Source: Burkholderia anthina (GTDB taxonomy: Bacteria > Pseudomonadota > Gammaproteobacteria > Burkholderiales > Burkholderiaceae). Taken from it: 64,000 bases of DNA. A model generated the notes under the pieces. The model saw only the letters and a list, made by a program, of their open reading frames with translations, was not told where the DNA came from and made no database searches. Where the stretch lies: assembly GCF_902498995.1 (NCBI RefSeq), contig NZ_CABVLY010000003.1, positions 124,001 through 188,000 of the forward strand, given 5' to 3'. The position numbers were made by a program, and so were the translations under genes. Positions 17,194 to 25,454 of this stretch are shown here, piece by piece; position 1 is the first letter of the stretch; every line of letters begins with the position of its first letter.

Positions 17194-18105
17194 TCAGTCC
17201 GCGTAACCGGTCGCTTCGCGCACGGCTTCGACGAACCGCGCGACGACCGGAGAAGGCGACGCCGGCGCGCCGTCGAACACGAACTCGATGTCGAAGCGGC
17301 TTGCGAGTTCGTCGAGCGCGACGAGCCGAACGGTGTGCGGACACGTCGGCGCCGCGCTTTCTGGCACGAACGCGCAGCCCATGCCGGCTGCGACGAGGCC
17401 GATCAGCGTCGGGATGTCGCTGCCGACCTGGGCGATGCGCGGCGTGAAGCCGGCCCGCTCGCATTGCGCCATCAGGAACCGGTGGTGCGCCGCGGAGCGT
17501 TGCGCGTCGAACCACACGAACGGCTCGTGTGCGACGTCGGCCAGCGTGCGCGGTGCGTCAAGGTGCTCGCCGGGCGGCGCGGGCATCGCGAGCACGAAGC
17601 GGTCGCTCAGCAGCCGCACGCCCGACAGGTGCGGTGCCTCGTCGCGACGCCACGCCATGATGCCGCCGTCGAGCTGGCCGCGCGTCAGCGCCGCCGCCTG
17701 CTCGGCCGACAGCATCGGCGCGATCGACAGTTTCACGTCCGGGCATGCGTCGCGAAACGCTTTCAGCACGTCCGCGACGATCGGCAGCGGCAGGCAGTTC
17801 GGCAGCGCGCCGAGCCGCAGTTCGCCGAGCTGGCCGGCCGCGCTGCGCAACGCGCGTTCGCGGCTGTCCTGCAACGTCGCGAGCAGGGCCGTCGCGTCCT
17901 GCAGGAAGCTCGCGCCGGCCGCCGTGAGCGTAACGCCGGTCGCGCGGCGGATCAGCAGCGGCGTGCCGACCGCTTCCTCGAGTTCGCGGATCTGACGCGA
18001 CAGCGCCGGCTGGACGATGCCGGCCGCTCGGGCGCCGGCCATCACGCTGCCGGCTTGCGCGACCGCCACGAAATAACGCAGGTGACGCAGTTCGATCTGG
18101 CGCAT
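17194..18105 (-). CDS. LysR-type transcriptional regulator
   Basis: The protein has 303 residues. Its helix-turn-helix is visible at residues 4-65 (LRHLRYFVAVAQAGSVMAGA, then QPALSRQIRELEEAVG). The effector-binding domain includes GELRLGALPNCLPLPIVADV. The N-terminal form MRQIELRHLRYFVAV is typical of regulators of aromatic or amino-acid metabolism, but that is a weak guide. It is divergent from the PLP-dependent dehydratase gene across 171 bases and may control it. Confidence 0.9.
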   Translation of the reverse strand: MRQIELRHLRYFVAVAQAGSVMAGARAAGIVQPALSRQIRELEEAVGTPLLIRRATGVTLTAAGASFLQDATALLATLQDSRERALRSAAGQLGELRLGALPNCLPLPIVADVLKAFRDACPDVKLSIAPMLSAEQAAALTRGQLDGGIMAWRRDEAPHLSGVRLLSDRFVLAMPAPPGEHLDAPRTLADVAHEPFVWFDAQRSAAHHRFLMAQCERAGFTPRIAQVGSDIPTLIGLVAAGMGCAFVPESAAPTCPHTVRLVALDELASRFDIEFVFDGAPASPSPVVARFVEAVREATGYAD

Positions 18106-18276
18106 GCGGCGCGGGCTCCGGTTCCGATTGGTAGGGTATGCCTAAAGAGCATAGCAAACGCCATTCGATGGTATTGGAAAGCATGGCGTGCGTGCCGTAC
18201 GATGGTTTCCGTTGCCGCACCGGCTCGCCGCCGGCGCGCGCGCCTTCCGTCACCCATCCTCACCCTGTCCCGCACC

Positions 18277-19197
18277 ATGCCGCTTCATATCCAGACGCCG
18301 TATATCCGTTCGCAAATCGCCTCGCGCCGGCTTGGCACGAACGTCCTGCTCAAGCTGGACGCGCTGCAGCCGTCCGGTTCGTTCAAGTTGCGCGGGGTCG
18401 GCGCCGTCTGCGAAGCGCGGCATGCGGCCGGCGCGCGGCGGTTCGTGTCGTCGTCGGGCGGCAATGCGGGCATCGCGGTCGCGTACTGCGGTCGCGAACT
18501 CGGCGTGCCGGTGCTCGTCGTCGTGCCGGAAAGCGCGTCGGCCCGCGCGCGCGAGCTGATTCGCGTCGAGGGGGCGGAGGTCGTCGTGCACGGCGCGAGC
18601 TGGGCCGAGGCGAACGCGTTCGCGCTGTCGGCCGTCGGCCCGCACGACGCGTTCGTGCATCCGTTCGACGACCCCGTGCTGTGGCAGGGGCACGCGACGA
18701 TGATCGACGAGATGGCGGCGAGCGGCCCGAAGCCCGACGCGGTCGTGCTGGCGGTCGGCGGCGGCGGGCTGCTGTGCGGCGTGCTCGAAGGGCTCGCGCG
18801 CAACGGCTGGCACGACGTGCCGGTCGTCGCGGTCGAGACGGAAGGCGCCGACTGCTATGCGCGTTCGGTTGCGCAGGGGCATCCGGTCGAATTGCCGGCG
18901 ATCACGAGCATTGCGACGTCGCTTGGTGCGAAGCGTCCATGCGACGCGGCGGTCGAATGGGCGGCACGGCATGCGATTCATCCGGTCGTCGTGTCGGATG
19001 CGCAAGCTGTGGCCGCGTCGCTGCGGTTGCTGGACGAGCACCGGATCGTCGTCGAACCCGCATGCGGCGCCGCGCTGGCCGCGCTCGAGGCGTCGGTGCC
19101 GGTGCTCGAGTCGGCGTCGAATATCGCGGTGATCGTCTGCGGCGGCGTGACGGCGACGGTCGAGTATCTGCACACGCTGAATGCGACGTTGAGGTAA
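18277..19197 (+). CDS. PLP-dependent serine/threonine dehydratase-like enzyme
   Basis: The protein has 306 residues, fold-type II PLP enzyme. The PLP-lysine lies in SGSFKLRG near residue 40, SSGGNAGIA (near 70) binds the cofactor phosphate-side substrate loop, and GGGGLL near 165 is the glycine-rich phosphate loop. This set matches L-serine/L-threonine dehydratases, which release ammonia and give pyruvate or 2-oxobutanoate. It lacks a regulatory ACT domain, so it is likely catabolic. The ATG at 18277 gives the normal N-terminus MPLHIQTPY. A divergent LysR gene lies upstream. Related activities such as racemase or diaminopropionate lyase cannot be excluded. Confidence 0.88.
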   Translation: MPLHIQTPYIRSQIASRRLGTNVLLKLDALQPSGSFKLRGVGAVCEARHAAGARRFVSSSGGNAGIAVAYCGRELGVPVLVVVPESASARARELIRVEGAEVVVHGASWAEANAFALSAVGPHDAFVHPFDDPVLWQGHATMIDEMAASGPKPDAVVLAVGGGGLLCGVLEGLARNGWHDVPVVAVETEGADCYARSVAQGHPVELPAITSIATSLGAKRPCDAAVEWAARHAIHPVVVSDAQAVAASLRLLDEHRIVVEPACGAALAALEASVPVLESASNIAVIVCGGVTATVEYLHTLNATLR

Positions 19198-19408
19198 AGC
19201 GGGAAGGCAGGGCGGCTGGAGATTTCGGCAAGTCTTGCACGTCGGGCGCGCGGGGCTGTCGTGGCGCGTCGGCCTTTGATCGTCAGCCGCTTCGTATCGA
19301 AAATGTGTGGCGGGCCGCCGGCGTGCGGCCGGTCATGTCGTTGGAGGGGCGGAGAAAAGGGATCGCGCCGCGCCTCGAGAGGCACGGCGCAGGGAGGCGG
19401 GACGCGTG

Positions 19409-20527
19409 TTAGTTGGCAGCCGGTGCGCTTGCGCCGGTCGGTGCCGACGATGCGGCCGGATCGGCAGCGGCAGGCGTGGTGTTCGACGGCGCGGGGGCGG
19501 ATGTCGCGGACGCCGGCACCGGCGCAGATGCGGCCGATGCCGGCGCTGCGGCGGCAGGCGTCGATACCGGGCTGGAAGCGGGGGCCGGGGTAGCGGGTGG
19601 CGACGAAGCGGGTACGGACGCTGCGGCGGGCGCCGAAGTCGAAGCGGGCGCCGAGGCCGAAGCAGGTGCCGAAGCCGAAGCCGAAGCAGGCGCCAAAGCC
19701 GAAGCGGGTGCCGAAGCCGAGGCAGGAACCGAAGCCGCCCCCGGCACAACCGCCCGCATCGTCCCCGGCGCGACCACGGCCGACGCAGCGCCGGGCACGG
19801 CCGGCACCACGGATGTCCCCGTCGCCGGCGCGACGCTCGGCACCGAAAGCGGCACCGGCGCGGCGGGCGGCGTCGGCACGACCGGCGTCGTCATCTTCAG
19901 CGGCTCGCCCTGCGGCGTCGGCGCGGGCTCGGGCAGCGGCGCGACCGGCTCCTTCTCGGCCGCCTTCACGGCCGCGCGATCGCGGCGGGCCGGATCGACC
20001 TTCAGGAAGTGCTCGACGAGATTGAAGAAGCGCTCATAGAACACGCCGGCCGGAATCGTCTCGCTCGCGGTCTTCACGAGCGCATCGTCGCTCGACCCGA
20101 TCGGCAGCGACAGCGAGCCGAACACGCTGAGCCCGACGCTCGCCGACGTATTCGACTTCTTCAGCGTGTAGCGATCCTGCACCGCGTTCACGTACGCGAT
20201 GCTCGACGAGCCGTCCGCGTTCGCGTCCGCGCACACGACGTGAAACTCGATCACGACGTGCATGTCGTTGCTGGGCTGGAAATTCTTGCTGCCGTCGACC
20301 GCATCGTTGCGCGACGACGACACGACATAGCCCTGGCTCAGCAGCGCGCGCCGCGCGGCCTCGCAGGCCGCGTCGGACTTTGAATGGAACGTGCGCGCAT
20401 ACGGGCTGCTGGTCGCGTCGAACTGTTCCTGCTGGTAGATCGGCTTGGGCGGCGACGAGCACGCCGCCAGCACGGTCGCGGCCGCGAGCGCGCACGAAAC
20501 GGAAAACAGGCGAAATCGGTTGTGCAT
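19409..20527 (-). CDS. DUF2242 lipoprotein with long Ala/Pro/Ser tail
   Basis: The protein has 372 residues. A lipoprotein signal is clear: MHNRFRLFSVSCALAA followed by the lipobox VLAAC, with Cys near residue 23. The DUF2242 domain follows to about residue 190 (QQEQFDATSSPYARTF start; KVDPARRDRAA end). The final 130 residues or so are almost only Ala, Pro, Ser, Thr and Val, likely unfolded. The ATG at 20527 was chosen because it begins the signal peptide; the upstream in-frame extension is basic and unlikely. It should be anchored in the outer or inner membrane facing the periplasm. The function of the domain is unknown. It converges on the dehydratase gene. Confidence 0.85.
   Translation of the reverse strand: MHNRFRLFSVSCALAAATVLAACSSPPKPIYQQEQFDATSSPYARTFHSKSDAACEAARRALLSQGYVVSSSRNDAVDGSKNFQPSNDMHVVIEFHVVCADANADGSSSIAYVNAVQDRYTLKKSNTSASVGLSVFGSLSLPIGSSDDALVKTASETIPAGVFYERFFNLVEHFLKVDPARRDRAAVKAAEKEPVAPLPEPAPTPQGEPLKMTTPVVPTPPAAPVPLSVPSVAPATGTSVVPAVPGAASAVVAPGTMRAVVPGAASVPASASAPASALAPASASASAPASASAPASTSAPAAASVPASSPPATPAPASSPVSTPAAAAPASAASAPVPASATSAPAPSNTTPAAADPAASSAPTGASAPAAN
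19636..19740. repeat. Degenerate tandem repeat in the lipoprotein tail
   Basis: On the plus strand this stretch is built of imperfect GCCGAAGC-type units alternating with AGGTGCC or GGGCGCC, coding on the minus strand for the Ala/Ser/Pro tail. Repeats of this sort can change copy number by slippage, so tail length may differ between strains. Confidence 0.7.
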
Positions 20528-20687
20528 GGCGTCTTTCAAAAGGCTCGGCGAGATGCCGCGCGGCGGCTGCGGGCGCAGTGCGCGCAAGCCGCGCAACGGC
20601 GGTGCCTGCGCGGCGCGCGGGCAACTTCCGCGGGCAATCTCGTATGGCCGGGGCGTCATTATAGTTTCGTTTGATGTCGCGCTCGCT

Positions 20688-21581
20688 TCAGCCGGCCGGC
20701 GCGGGCCGCGCGGCGGCGAGCAGTTGCGATGCCAGCGGATGGTGTTCGCCGCGCCGCGAGCGGATCGCGTGGATTTCCTCGGTCACGTCGCCCGCGCGGC
20801 CGAGCCGGCGCAGCCCGCGCAGCAGCGATGCATCGTTCGCGCCGAGTTCGCTGAGCGGAAATACGCCGAGGCCGCGCGCGGCGAACACGGCCATCAGCGC
20901 GCTGTCCTCGAATTCCCCGGCCACGCGCGGAACGATCCGTTCGCGCTCCAGCCACAGGTCCAGACGCGCGCGCAGCGCCGAATGGGCGGTGGGCAGCAGC
21001 ACCGGCAATTCGGCGAGGCACTGCGGAAAGTGCTGTCGCGCGGCCGGCGTGACGAGCGCCGCGGGCCCGTACCAGTCGACCGGCGACGCGACGAGCCGCT
21101 CGCTCGTCACGCGCAGGTTAGACCCCGACGGCGCGCCCTGGCCGGCCAGCACGAGATCGAGATGGTGCAGCGCCAACTCCGCGAGCAGCGCATCGTGTTC
21201 GCCTTCGTGGCACAGCAGCCGCAGCGTGGGCGTGTCGAGCACCGGCGCGAGGATCGCATGGGCCGCCAGCTTCGAGATCCCGTCCGCGAGACCGACCGCG
21301 AGCCGCACGGTCGGCTGGCTTGCCGCCGCGCGCACTTCGTCGGGAATCAGCCGCCCCATCTCGAAGATGACTTCCGCGCGCGCATACGCGGCCTGCCCGG
21401 CGTCGGTCATCGCGACGCCGCGCCCGGCCGGGCGCAGCAACTGGTGGCCGAGCGACTTCTCGAGCTCGCGCACCTGCGCGCTGATCGTCTGCACGGCCAT
21501 GTCGAGCCGCTCGGCGGCGCGCGCGAAGCCGCCTTCCTTCACGACGACCCAGAAATAGTACAGATGTCGAAAATTCAGCAT
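20688..21581 (-). CDS. nhaR: LysR-type regulator of the NhaR type
   Basis: The protein has 297 residues. It begins MLNFRHLYYFWVVVKEGGF, the characteristic start of NhaR activators, and continues with AVQTISAQVRELEKSLGHQL as the recognition part. The ATG at 21581 is used; an upstream in-frame extension of ten residues is not family-like. In enterobacteria NhaR activates the sodium/proton antiporter nhaA in response to sodium. Here no nhaA is nearby; instead the gene is divergent, across 108 bases, from a TerC-family membrane protein, which is its most likely target. The symbol reflects family membership, not proven function. Confidence 0.82.
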   Translation of the reverse strand: MLNFRHLYYFWVVVKEGGFARAAERLDMAVQTISAQVRELEKSLGHQLLRPAGRGVAMTDAGQAAYARAEVIFEMGRLIPDEVRAAASQPTVRLAVGLADGISKLAAHAILAPVLDTPTLRLLCHEGEHDALLAELALHHLDLVLAGQGAPSGSNLRVTSERLVASPVDWYGPAALVTPAARQHFPQCLAELPVLLPTAHSALRARLDLWLERERIVPRVAGEFEDSALMAVFAARGLGVFPLSELGANDASLLRGLRRLGRAGDVTEEIHAIRSRRGEHHPLASQLLAAARPAPAG

Positions 21582-21618
21582 CGGATCGTTATTTCGTAAA
21601 AACCGAACCAAAGATCAT

Positions 21619-21636
21619 ATTTTCTCTGATTTTCTC
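21619..21636. promoter_or_regulatory. 10-base-period direct repeat between nhaR-like gene and terC-like gene
   Basis: ATTTTCTC occurs twice (21619-21626 and 21629-21636), one DNA turn apart, in the AT-rich centre of the divergent promoter. Such phased repeats are a plausible LysR contact region. A -10-like TATCAT for the TerC gene follows at 21653-21658. Confidence 0.4.
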
Positions 21637-21689
21637 GAAGTCGTGGGTTGTCTATCATCGGGCTTTCCACTTTCGTATCGGCCCTTTCC

Positions 21690-22445
21690 ATGGACTATCT
21701 GCTGACGCTTGCCGCCGATCCCGCCGTCTGGGCGGCGCTCCTGACGCTCGTCGTGATGGAAGTCGTGCTCGGCATCGACAACCTGATCTTCATCTCGATC
21801 CTCAGCAACAAGCTGCCCGAAGCGCAGCGCGCCCGCACGCAGCGCATCGGCATCGCGCTCGCGCTCGTGATGCGCCTCGCGCTGCTCGGCAGCGTCGCAT
21901 GGATCGCGAGCCTGACCACGCCCGTATTCACGCTGTTCGATCACGCATTCTCGTGGCGCGACCTGATCCTGCTGTCGGGCGGCCTGTTCCTCGTGTGGAA
22001 GGCGACGACCGAGATCCATCACCACGTGTCGCGCGACGGCGACGCGGACGGCGCGTCCGGCGGCGCGGCCGGCCTGACGATGTGGGCGGCGATCGGCCAG
22101 ATCGTGATGCTCGATATCGTGTTCTCGATCGACAGCATCGTGACCGCGATCGGCATGACCGAGCACATCCCGATCATGTTCGTCGCGGTGATCGTCGCCG
22201 TGACCGTGATGCTGTTCGCCGCCCAGCCGCTCGCACGCTTCATCGACCGCAACCCGACCGTCGTGATGCTCGCGCTGTCGTTCCTCGTCGTGATCGGCAT
22301 GACGCTGATCGCGGAAAGTTTCGGCTCGCACGTGCCGAAGGGCTATATCTACGCGGCGATGGCGTTCTCGGCATTCGTCGAGGGCATGAACATGCTGGCG
22401 CGGCGCGCGAAGGCGAAGCGCGCGGCGCGAGTCGAAGGTCACTGA
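21690..22445 (+). CDS. TerC-family integral membrane protein
   Basis: The protein has 251 residues and about seven membrane helices. The TerC signatures are visible: [15 protein letters not shown] in the second helix and [16 protein letters not shown] in the middle, with acidic Asp residues within the membrane that are thought to bind metal ions. Family members are linked to tellurite resistance and to manganese or calcium export. The ATG at 21690 gives the usual start [12 protein letters not shown] small zinc-finger gene follows after 71 bases, then a bidirectional terminator. The divergent NhaR-like gene suggests ion-dependent control. Confidence 0.9.
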   Translation: MDYLLTLAADPAVWAALLTLVVMEVVLGIDNLIFISILSNKLPEAQRARTQRIGIALALVMRLALLGSVAWIASLTTPVFTLFDHAFSWRDLILLSGGLFLVWKATTEIHHHVSRDGDADGASGGAAGLTMWAAIGQIVMLDIVFSIDSIVTAIGMTEHIPIMFVAVIVAVTVMLFAAQPLARFIDRNPTVVMLALSFLVVIGMTLIAESFGSHVPKGYIYAAMAFSAFVEGMNMLARRAKAKRAARVEGH

Positions 22446-22516
22446 GCCAGCGTGCGGGAGGCCGGCTTCGGCCGGTTTTCCCGCGACGCGTCATTCGCAA
22501 CCCAAGGAGAAGCGCG

Positions 22517-22819
22517 ATGAAATGTCCGGTCTGCAAGACGCCCGACCTGCTGATGGCCGAGCGCCAGTCGATCGAGATCGACTACTGTCCGACGTGCCGC
22601 GGCGTGTGGCTCGATCGCGGCGAACTCGACAAGCTGATTGCGCGTGAAACCGGCGATGCGCCGGCGCGCCGCGACGCGGCGCCGATGCGGCACGATGCGC
22701 AGCCGCCGCGCACGCGCGACGATGGCTGGGGCCGCGACGGCCGTTCGCACGACGATCGTTATCGGCACGACGGCCAGCGCCGCAAGAAATCGATGTTCGA
22801 CCTGTTCGACTTCGATTGA
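22517..22819 (+). CDS. Small zf-TFIIB domain protein
   Basis: The protein has 100 residues. It starts MKCPVCKTPDL and continues with YCPTCRGVWLDRGELDKL, so two CxxC pairs form one zinc-ribbon of the zf-TFIIB (YjdB/COG3809) type. The C-terminal half is rich in Arg, Asp and His and ends in KKSMFDLFDFD. AAGGAGA seven bases before the ATG sets the start. It probably shares a transcript with the TerC gene. Function is unknown; a nucleic-acid or protein adaptor role is a guess. Confidence 0.85.
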   Translation: MKCPVCKTPDLLMAERQSIEIDYCPTCRGVWLDRGELDKLIARETGDAPARRDAAPMRHDAQPPRTRDDGWGRDGRSHDDRYRHDGQRRKKSMFDLFDFD

Positions 22820-22860
22820 TCGCGGCGGTGCGCTTGCGCCGTGCGTTGCACGCACGTTGC

Positions 22861-22898
22861 AAAAAGCCCCGTCAGGCAGCGCGCCTGGCGGGGCTTTT
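22861..22898. terminator. Bidirectional rho-independent terminator
   Basis: GCCCCGTCAGGC (22866-22877) pairs with GCCTGGCGGGGC (22883-22894), with one G-T pair and a 5-base loop. It has five A before and four T after the stem. It can end the TerC/zinc-ribbon transcript on the plus strand and the hsp20 transcript on the minus strand. Confidence 0.9.
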
Positions 22899-22931
22899 AC
22901 ATGCGCGTCGCGCGCCGACGTGCGCCGGCGC

Positions 22932-23345
22932 TTACGCGTTGCCGGCCGTCACGTCGATGCGGCGCGGGCGCGTTTCCTCGCGACGCGGAATCGTCAGCGT
23001 GAGCACGCCGTCGCGCAGGTTCGCGTCGATTCTCGACGTGTCGAGATCGGGACTCAGCACGAAGGTGCGCGCATAGCGCGTCGCGCGCACTTCGGCATGC
23101 CGCACGCGCAACTCGGCCGGCGCATCGACGCGCGTGTCGGCTTCGATCGTCAGCGTGTTGTCGTGCACTTTCACGTCGAGGTTCTCGCGCGGCACGCCGG
23201 GCAGGTCGGCGCGCAGCGTGACGCGCTGCTTGTCCTCGACGATGTCGACGGACGGCGTGATCGCGGGCCGGCGCGCGGCGTCGGCGGTGGCGGCAGCATG
23301 CGCGGCACCGGTCTGGCGTTCGGTCAGGGTCTGGCTCGTATTCAT
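22932..23345 (-). CDS. Hsp20/alpha-crystallin small heat-shock protein (second of pair)
   Basis: The protein has 137 residues. The alpha-crystallin domain runs from about residue 32 to 125 (PSVDIVEDKQRVTLRADLPG, and RDGVLTLTIPRRE near the end). The N-terminal 30 residues are Ala/Thr-rich and likely disordered. Small heat-shock proteins hold unfolding proteins in oligomeric complexes until refolding. It starts 16 bases after the first hsp20 gene, so both are on one transcript. The two paralogues differ clearly, which suggests hetero-oligomers as in other bacterial Hsp20 pairs. Confidence 0.92.
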   Translation of the reverse strand: MNTSQTLTERQTGAAHAAATADAARRPAITPSVDIVEDKQRVTLRADLPGVPRENLDVKVHDNTLTIEADTRVDAPAELRVRHAEVRATRYARTFVLSPDLDTSRIDANLRDGVLTLTIPRREETRPRRIDVTAGNA

Positions 23346-23361
23346 GTCGTTCTCCTGAATG

Positions 23362-23802
23362 TTACTGGACGGCGATCGCACGCGGTTTCGATGCCTCGCG
23401 CCGGCCGACGCGAATCAGCAGGCAGCCGTTTTCGTAGCGGGCGCTGACGTTGTCGGCATCGGCATGCTGCGGCAGCTCGACCACGCGGCGGAACGTGCCG
23501 TGAAAGCGTTCCTGCGCATAGGTGCGCACATCGTCGCCGGCGTCGTGCGGCGCGGGCTTGCGCTCGCCGCTGATCGTCAGCAGGTCCTTGTCGATCGATA
23601 CGTCGAAGTCGGCCGCGCTCATGCCGGGCGCGAATGCGACGATCTCGATCGCGTCGTCGGTGGTGCCGACGTTCAGCGCGGGGAACGCGCCGGGACGCAC
23701 CGCGCGGATGCCGGTCGGCAGCTCGCCGAACAGGTTCGCCATGTGCCGCTGCACGCGGGCGAATTCGTCGAACAGGTCGTGGCCGTTGTGAATGCCGCTC
23801 AT
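23362..23802 (-). CDS. Hsp20/alpha-crystallin small heat-shock protein (first of pair)
   Basis: The protein has 146 residues. An N-terminal segment with HDLFDEFARVQRHMANLFGE is followed by an alpha-crystallin domain (FPALNVGTTDDAIEIVAFAPG to ENGCLLIRVGRRE). GGAGGAA sits five bases before the ATG at 23802, which decides this start over the in-frame ATG at 23820. Both the ribosome-binding site and the ATG lie in a possible hairpin, a feature known for RNA-thermometer control of hsp20 genes. A sigma-32-like promoter lies about 130 bases upstream. Confidence 0.92.
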   Translation of the reverse strand: MSGIHNGHDLFDEFARVQRHMANLFGELPTGIRAVRPGAFPALNVGTTDDAIEIVAFAPGMSAADFDVSIDKDLLTISGERKPAPHDAGDDVRTYAQERFHGTFRRVVELPQHADADNVSARYENGCLLIRVGRREASKPRAIAVQ

Positions 23803-23821
23803 GAAATTCCTCCGGAACATG
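23800..23821 (-). promoter_or_regulatory. Hairpin over the hsp20 ribosome-binding site and start (thermometer candidate)
   Basis: In the mRNA, CAUG (23821-23818) can pair with the CAUG that includes the start codon (23803-23800), and UUCC (23817-23814) with GGAA (23810-23807), leaving GGA as loop and UUU as bulge. Eight weak pairs would hide both the Shine-Dalgarno sequence and the AUG at low temperature. It is smaller than described ROSE or fourU elements, so this is a candidate only. Confidence 0.4.
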
Positions 23822-23930
23822 AAACGCGAAAGACGCGACGACGCGACGCCGAGGGCGAATGCGGTGCGCGGCTTTCCGCCGAGTCGAAACGGGGGCAGCG
23901 CACGTGACGGGCACTGCCGGGTAACCGGTA

Positions 23931-23958
23931 ATTAGAGGCCGCCCCGATGGTTTTCAAG
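23931..23958 (-). promoter_or_regulatory. Candidate sigma-32 heat-shock promoter for the hsp20 pair
   Basis: On the minus strand CTTGAAA (23958-23952) exactly matches the sigma-32 -35 element. After 13 bases, CCTCTAAT (23938-23931) partly matches the CCCCATNT -10 element. The spacing is the expected one, and the next genes downstream are the two hsp20 genes. Confidence 0.6.
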
Positions 23959-24047
23959 AGGGAAATTGCAATCTGCATCAACGCGTGACGATGCGAATCG
24001 ATGCGACAATCGTCGCGCTATCCACAGACCACGGAGACGGGAAGGAC

Positions 24048-24965
24048 ATGGACATTCAACGCATCGCGATCGTCGGGGCCGGCGTGATCGGCGCGAGCTG
24101 GGCGGCTTTCTATCTGTCGAAGGGCTTCGACGTCGTCGCGACCGATCCCGCGCCGCAGGCCGACGCACGGCTGCGCGACGCGCTCGCCGCGTTTCTCGGC
24201 GAACGGGCCGCCGAACTTTCCGCACGGCTGTCGTTCGACGCCGATCTCTCTCGCGCGCTCGACGGCGTCGATTTCGTGCAGGAAAACGGCCCGGAACGGC
24301 TCGACCTGAAGCGCGCGCTGTATCGTCGGATGGACGACGTGCTGCCGGCGCACGTCCCGATCGCCTCGAGTTCGTCGGGCCTGAAGATGTCCGAGATCCA
24401 GACCGCGTGCGACAAGCACCCGGAGCGCTGCCTGATCGCGCATCCGTTCAATCCGCCGCACCTGATTCCGCTCGTCGAGCTGGTCGGCGGCGACGCGACC
24501 GATGCCGGCGTGATCGCGCGCGTGAAGGCGTTCTACGACGCGCTCGGCAAGCAGACGATCGTGCTCAACAAGGAAATGACGGGCCACGTCGCGAACCGGC
24601 TCGCGGCCGCGCTGTTCCGCGAGGTGTATCACCTCGTCGGCGAAGGCGTGGTGAGCGTCGCCGATGCGGACAAGGCGGTCGCGTGGGGCCCGGGCTTGCG
24701 CTGGGGGCTGATGGGGCAGTGCCTGACCTATCACCTCGGCGGCGGCGCGGGCGGGATCGCGCACTTCCTCGAACATCTGTCGGGGCCGATCACGACGTGG
24801 TGGGACGATCTCGGCACGCCGTCGTTCGATCCGGACGTCGATCGCAAGCTGAACGACGGGCTGCGCGCGATCCAGGGCGAGCGCTCGATGCAGGAACTCG
24901 CCGCCGAGCGCGACCGGCTGCTCGTCGAGCTGATCGACGCGCGGCGTCGCAGCTTCCTGCCCTGA
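24048..24965 (+). CDS. 3-hydroxyacyl-CoA dehydrogenase-family enzyme (carnitine dehydrogenase-like)
   Basis: The protein has 305 residues. The N-terminal NAD-binding motif VGAGVIGASWAAFYLSKGF is followed by SSSSGLKMSE and the catalytic-type HPFNPPHLIPLVE, then the helical C-terminal domain with NKEMTGHVANRL. This is the 3-hydroxyacyl-CoA dehydrogenase fold. The sequence style and short length resemble L-carnitine dehydrogenase and similar stand-alone enzymes more than the large FadB proteins. It should oxidise a 3-hydroxy acid or its derivative with NAD+ in the cytoplasm. The ATG at 24048 follows a GGAAGGA ribosome-binding site. No other carnitine gene is near, so the substrate is open. Confidence 0.85.
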   Translation: MDIQRIAIVGAGVIGASWAAFYLSKGFDVVATDPAPQADARLRDALAAFLGERAAELSARLSFDADLSRALDGVDFVQENGPERLDLKRALYRRMDDVLPAHVPIASSSSGLKMSEIQTACDKHPERCLIAHPFNPPHLIPLVELVGGDATDAGVIARVKAFYDALGKQTIVLNKEMTGHVANRLAAALFREVYHLVGEGVVSVADADKAVAWGPGLRWGLMGQCLTYHLGGGAGGIAHFLEHLSGPITTWWDDLGTPSFDPDVDRKLNDGLRAIQGERSMQELAAERDRLLVELIDARRRSFLP

Positions 24966-24990
24966 GCCTGTCGCCGCGCCGCGCGGGCGG

Positions 24991-25269
24991 CTATTGCTGA
25001 ACGCTCGTTTGCGGCGCCTGCGGTGTCTGCGCAAGCCATGCGGGCCGCGCGGCCTGTACCAGTTCGCGATTGCGCGCGCGCGTCGCGGCGTTCGGCGGAT
25101 AGTTGCTGTCGTTCGTCGGCAGTTCGCCGTCGAGATAGGCCTGCTTCAACTGGGCGATGACTTCCGCGCGCGTGAGGCCCTGCTCGGGGGCCGGCGCGCC
25201 GGTTTGTGCAAAGGCGGGGGACAACAGCGCGGCCGCGGCGGTCGCGACGGCGAATCGCATGACGTTCAT
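24991..25269 (-). CDS. Small secreted DUF4148 protein
   Basis: The protein has 92 residues. A signal peptide MNVMRFAVATAAAALLSPAFAQ is followed by the DUF4148 core LTRAEVIAQLKQAYLDGELP and NDSNYPP. Such small periplasmic proteins are very numerous in Burkholderia and relatives, with no known function. The ATG at 25269 was chosen because it starts the signal peptide. It converges on the dehydrogenase gene, only 25 bases apart. Confidence 0.78.
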   Translation of the reverse strand: MNVMRFAVATAAAALLSPAFAQTGAPAPEQGLTRAEVIAQLKQAYLDGELPTNDSNYPPNAATRARNRELVQAARPAWLAQTPQAPQTSVQQ

Positions 25270-25454
25270 GGTGTGCTCCGATCTGGGGACGGGACACCGG
25301 ATGCACGGCACGCTGCCATGCATTCCGATGGACCCCATTCTGGCGAGCGGGCACTGCGCAGAGGCTGACGCGTTCCGGGCAAGACGGTCAGTTGCGCGCG
25401 CCGCCGCGGCGTCGCGCGCCGTGGTTGCTACGGTGACGCGCGCGACGGGGGCGG

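Noticed and set aside
19413-20039. Ala/Glu/Gly-repeat protein on the plus strand
   Set aside because: It is the complement of the repeat-coded tail of the DUF2242 lipoprotein, which has a proper lipobox and domain.
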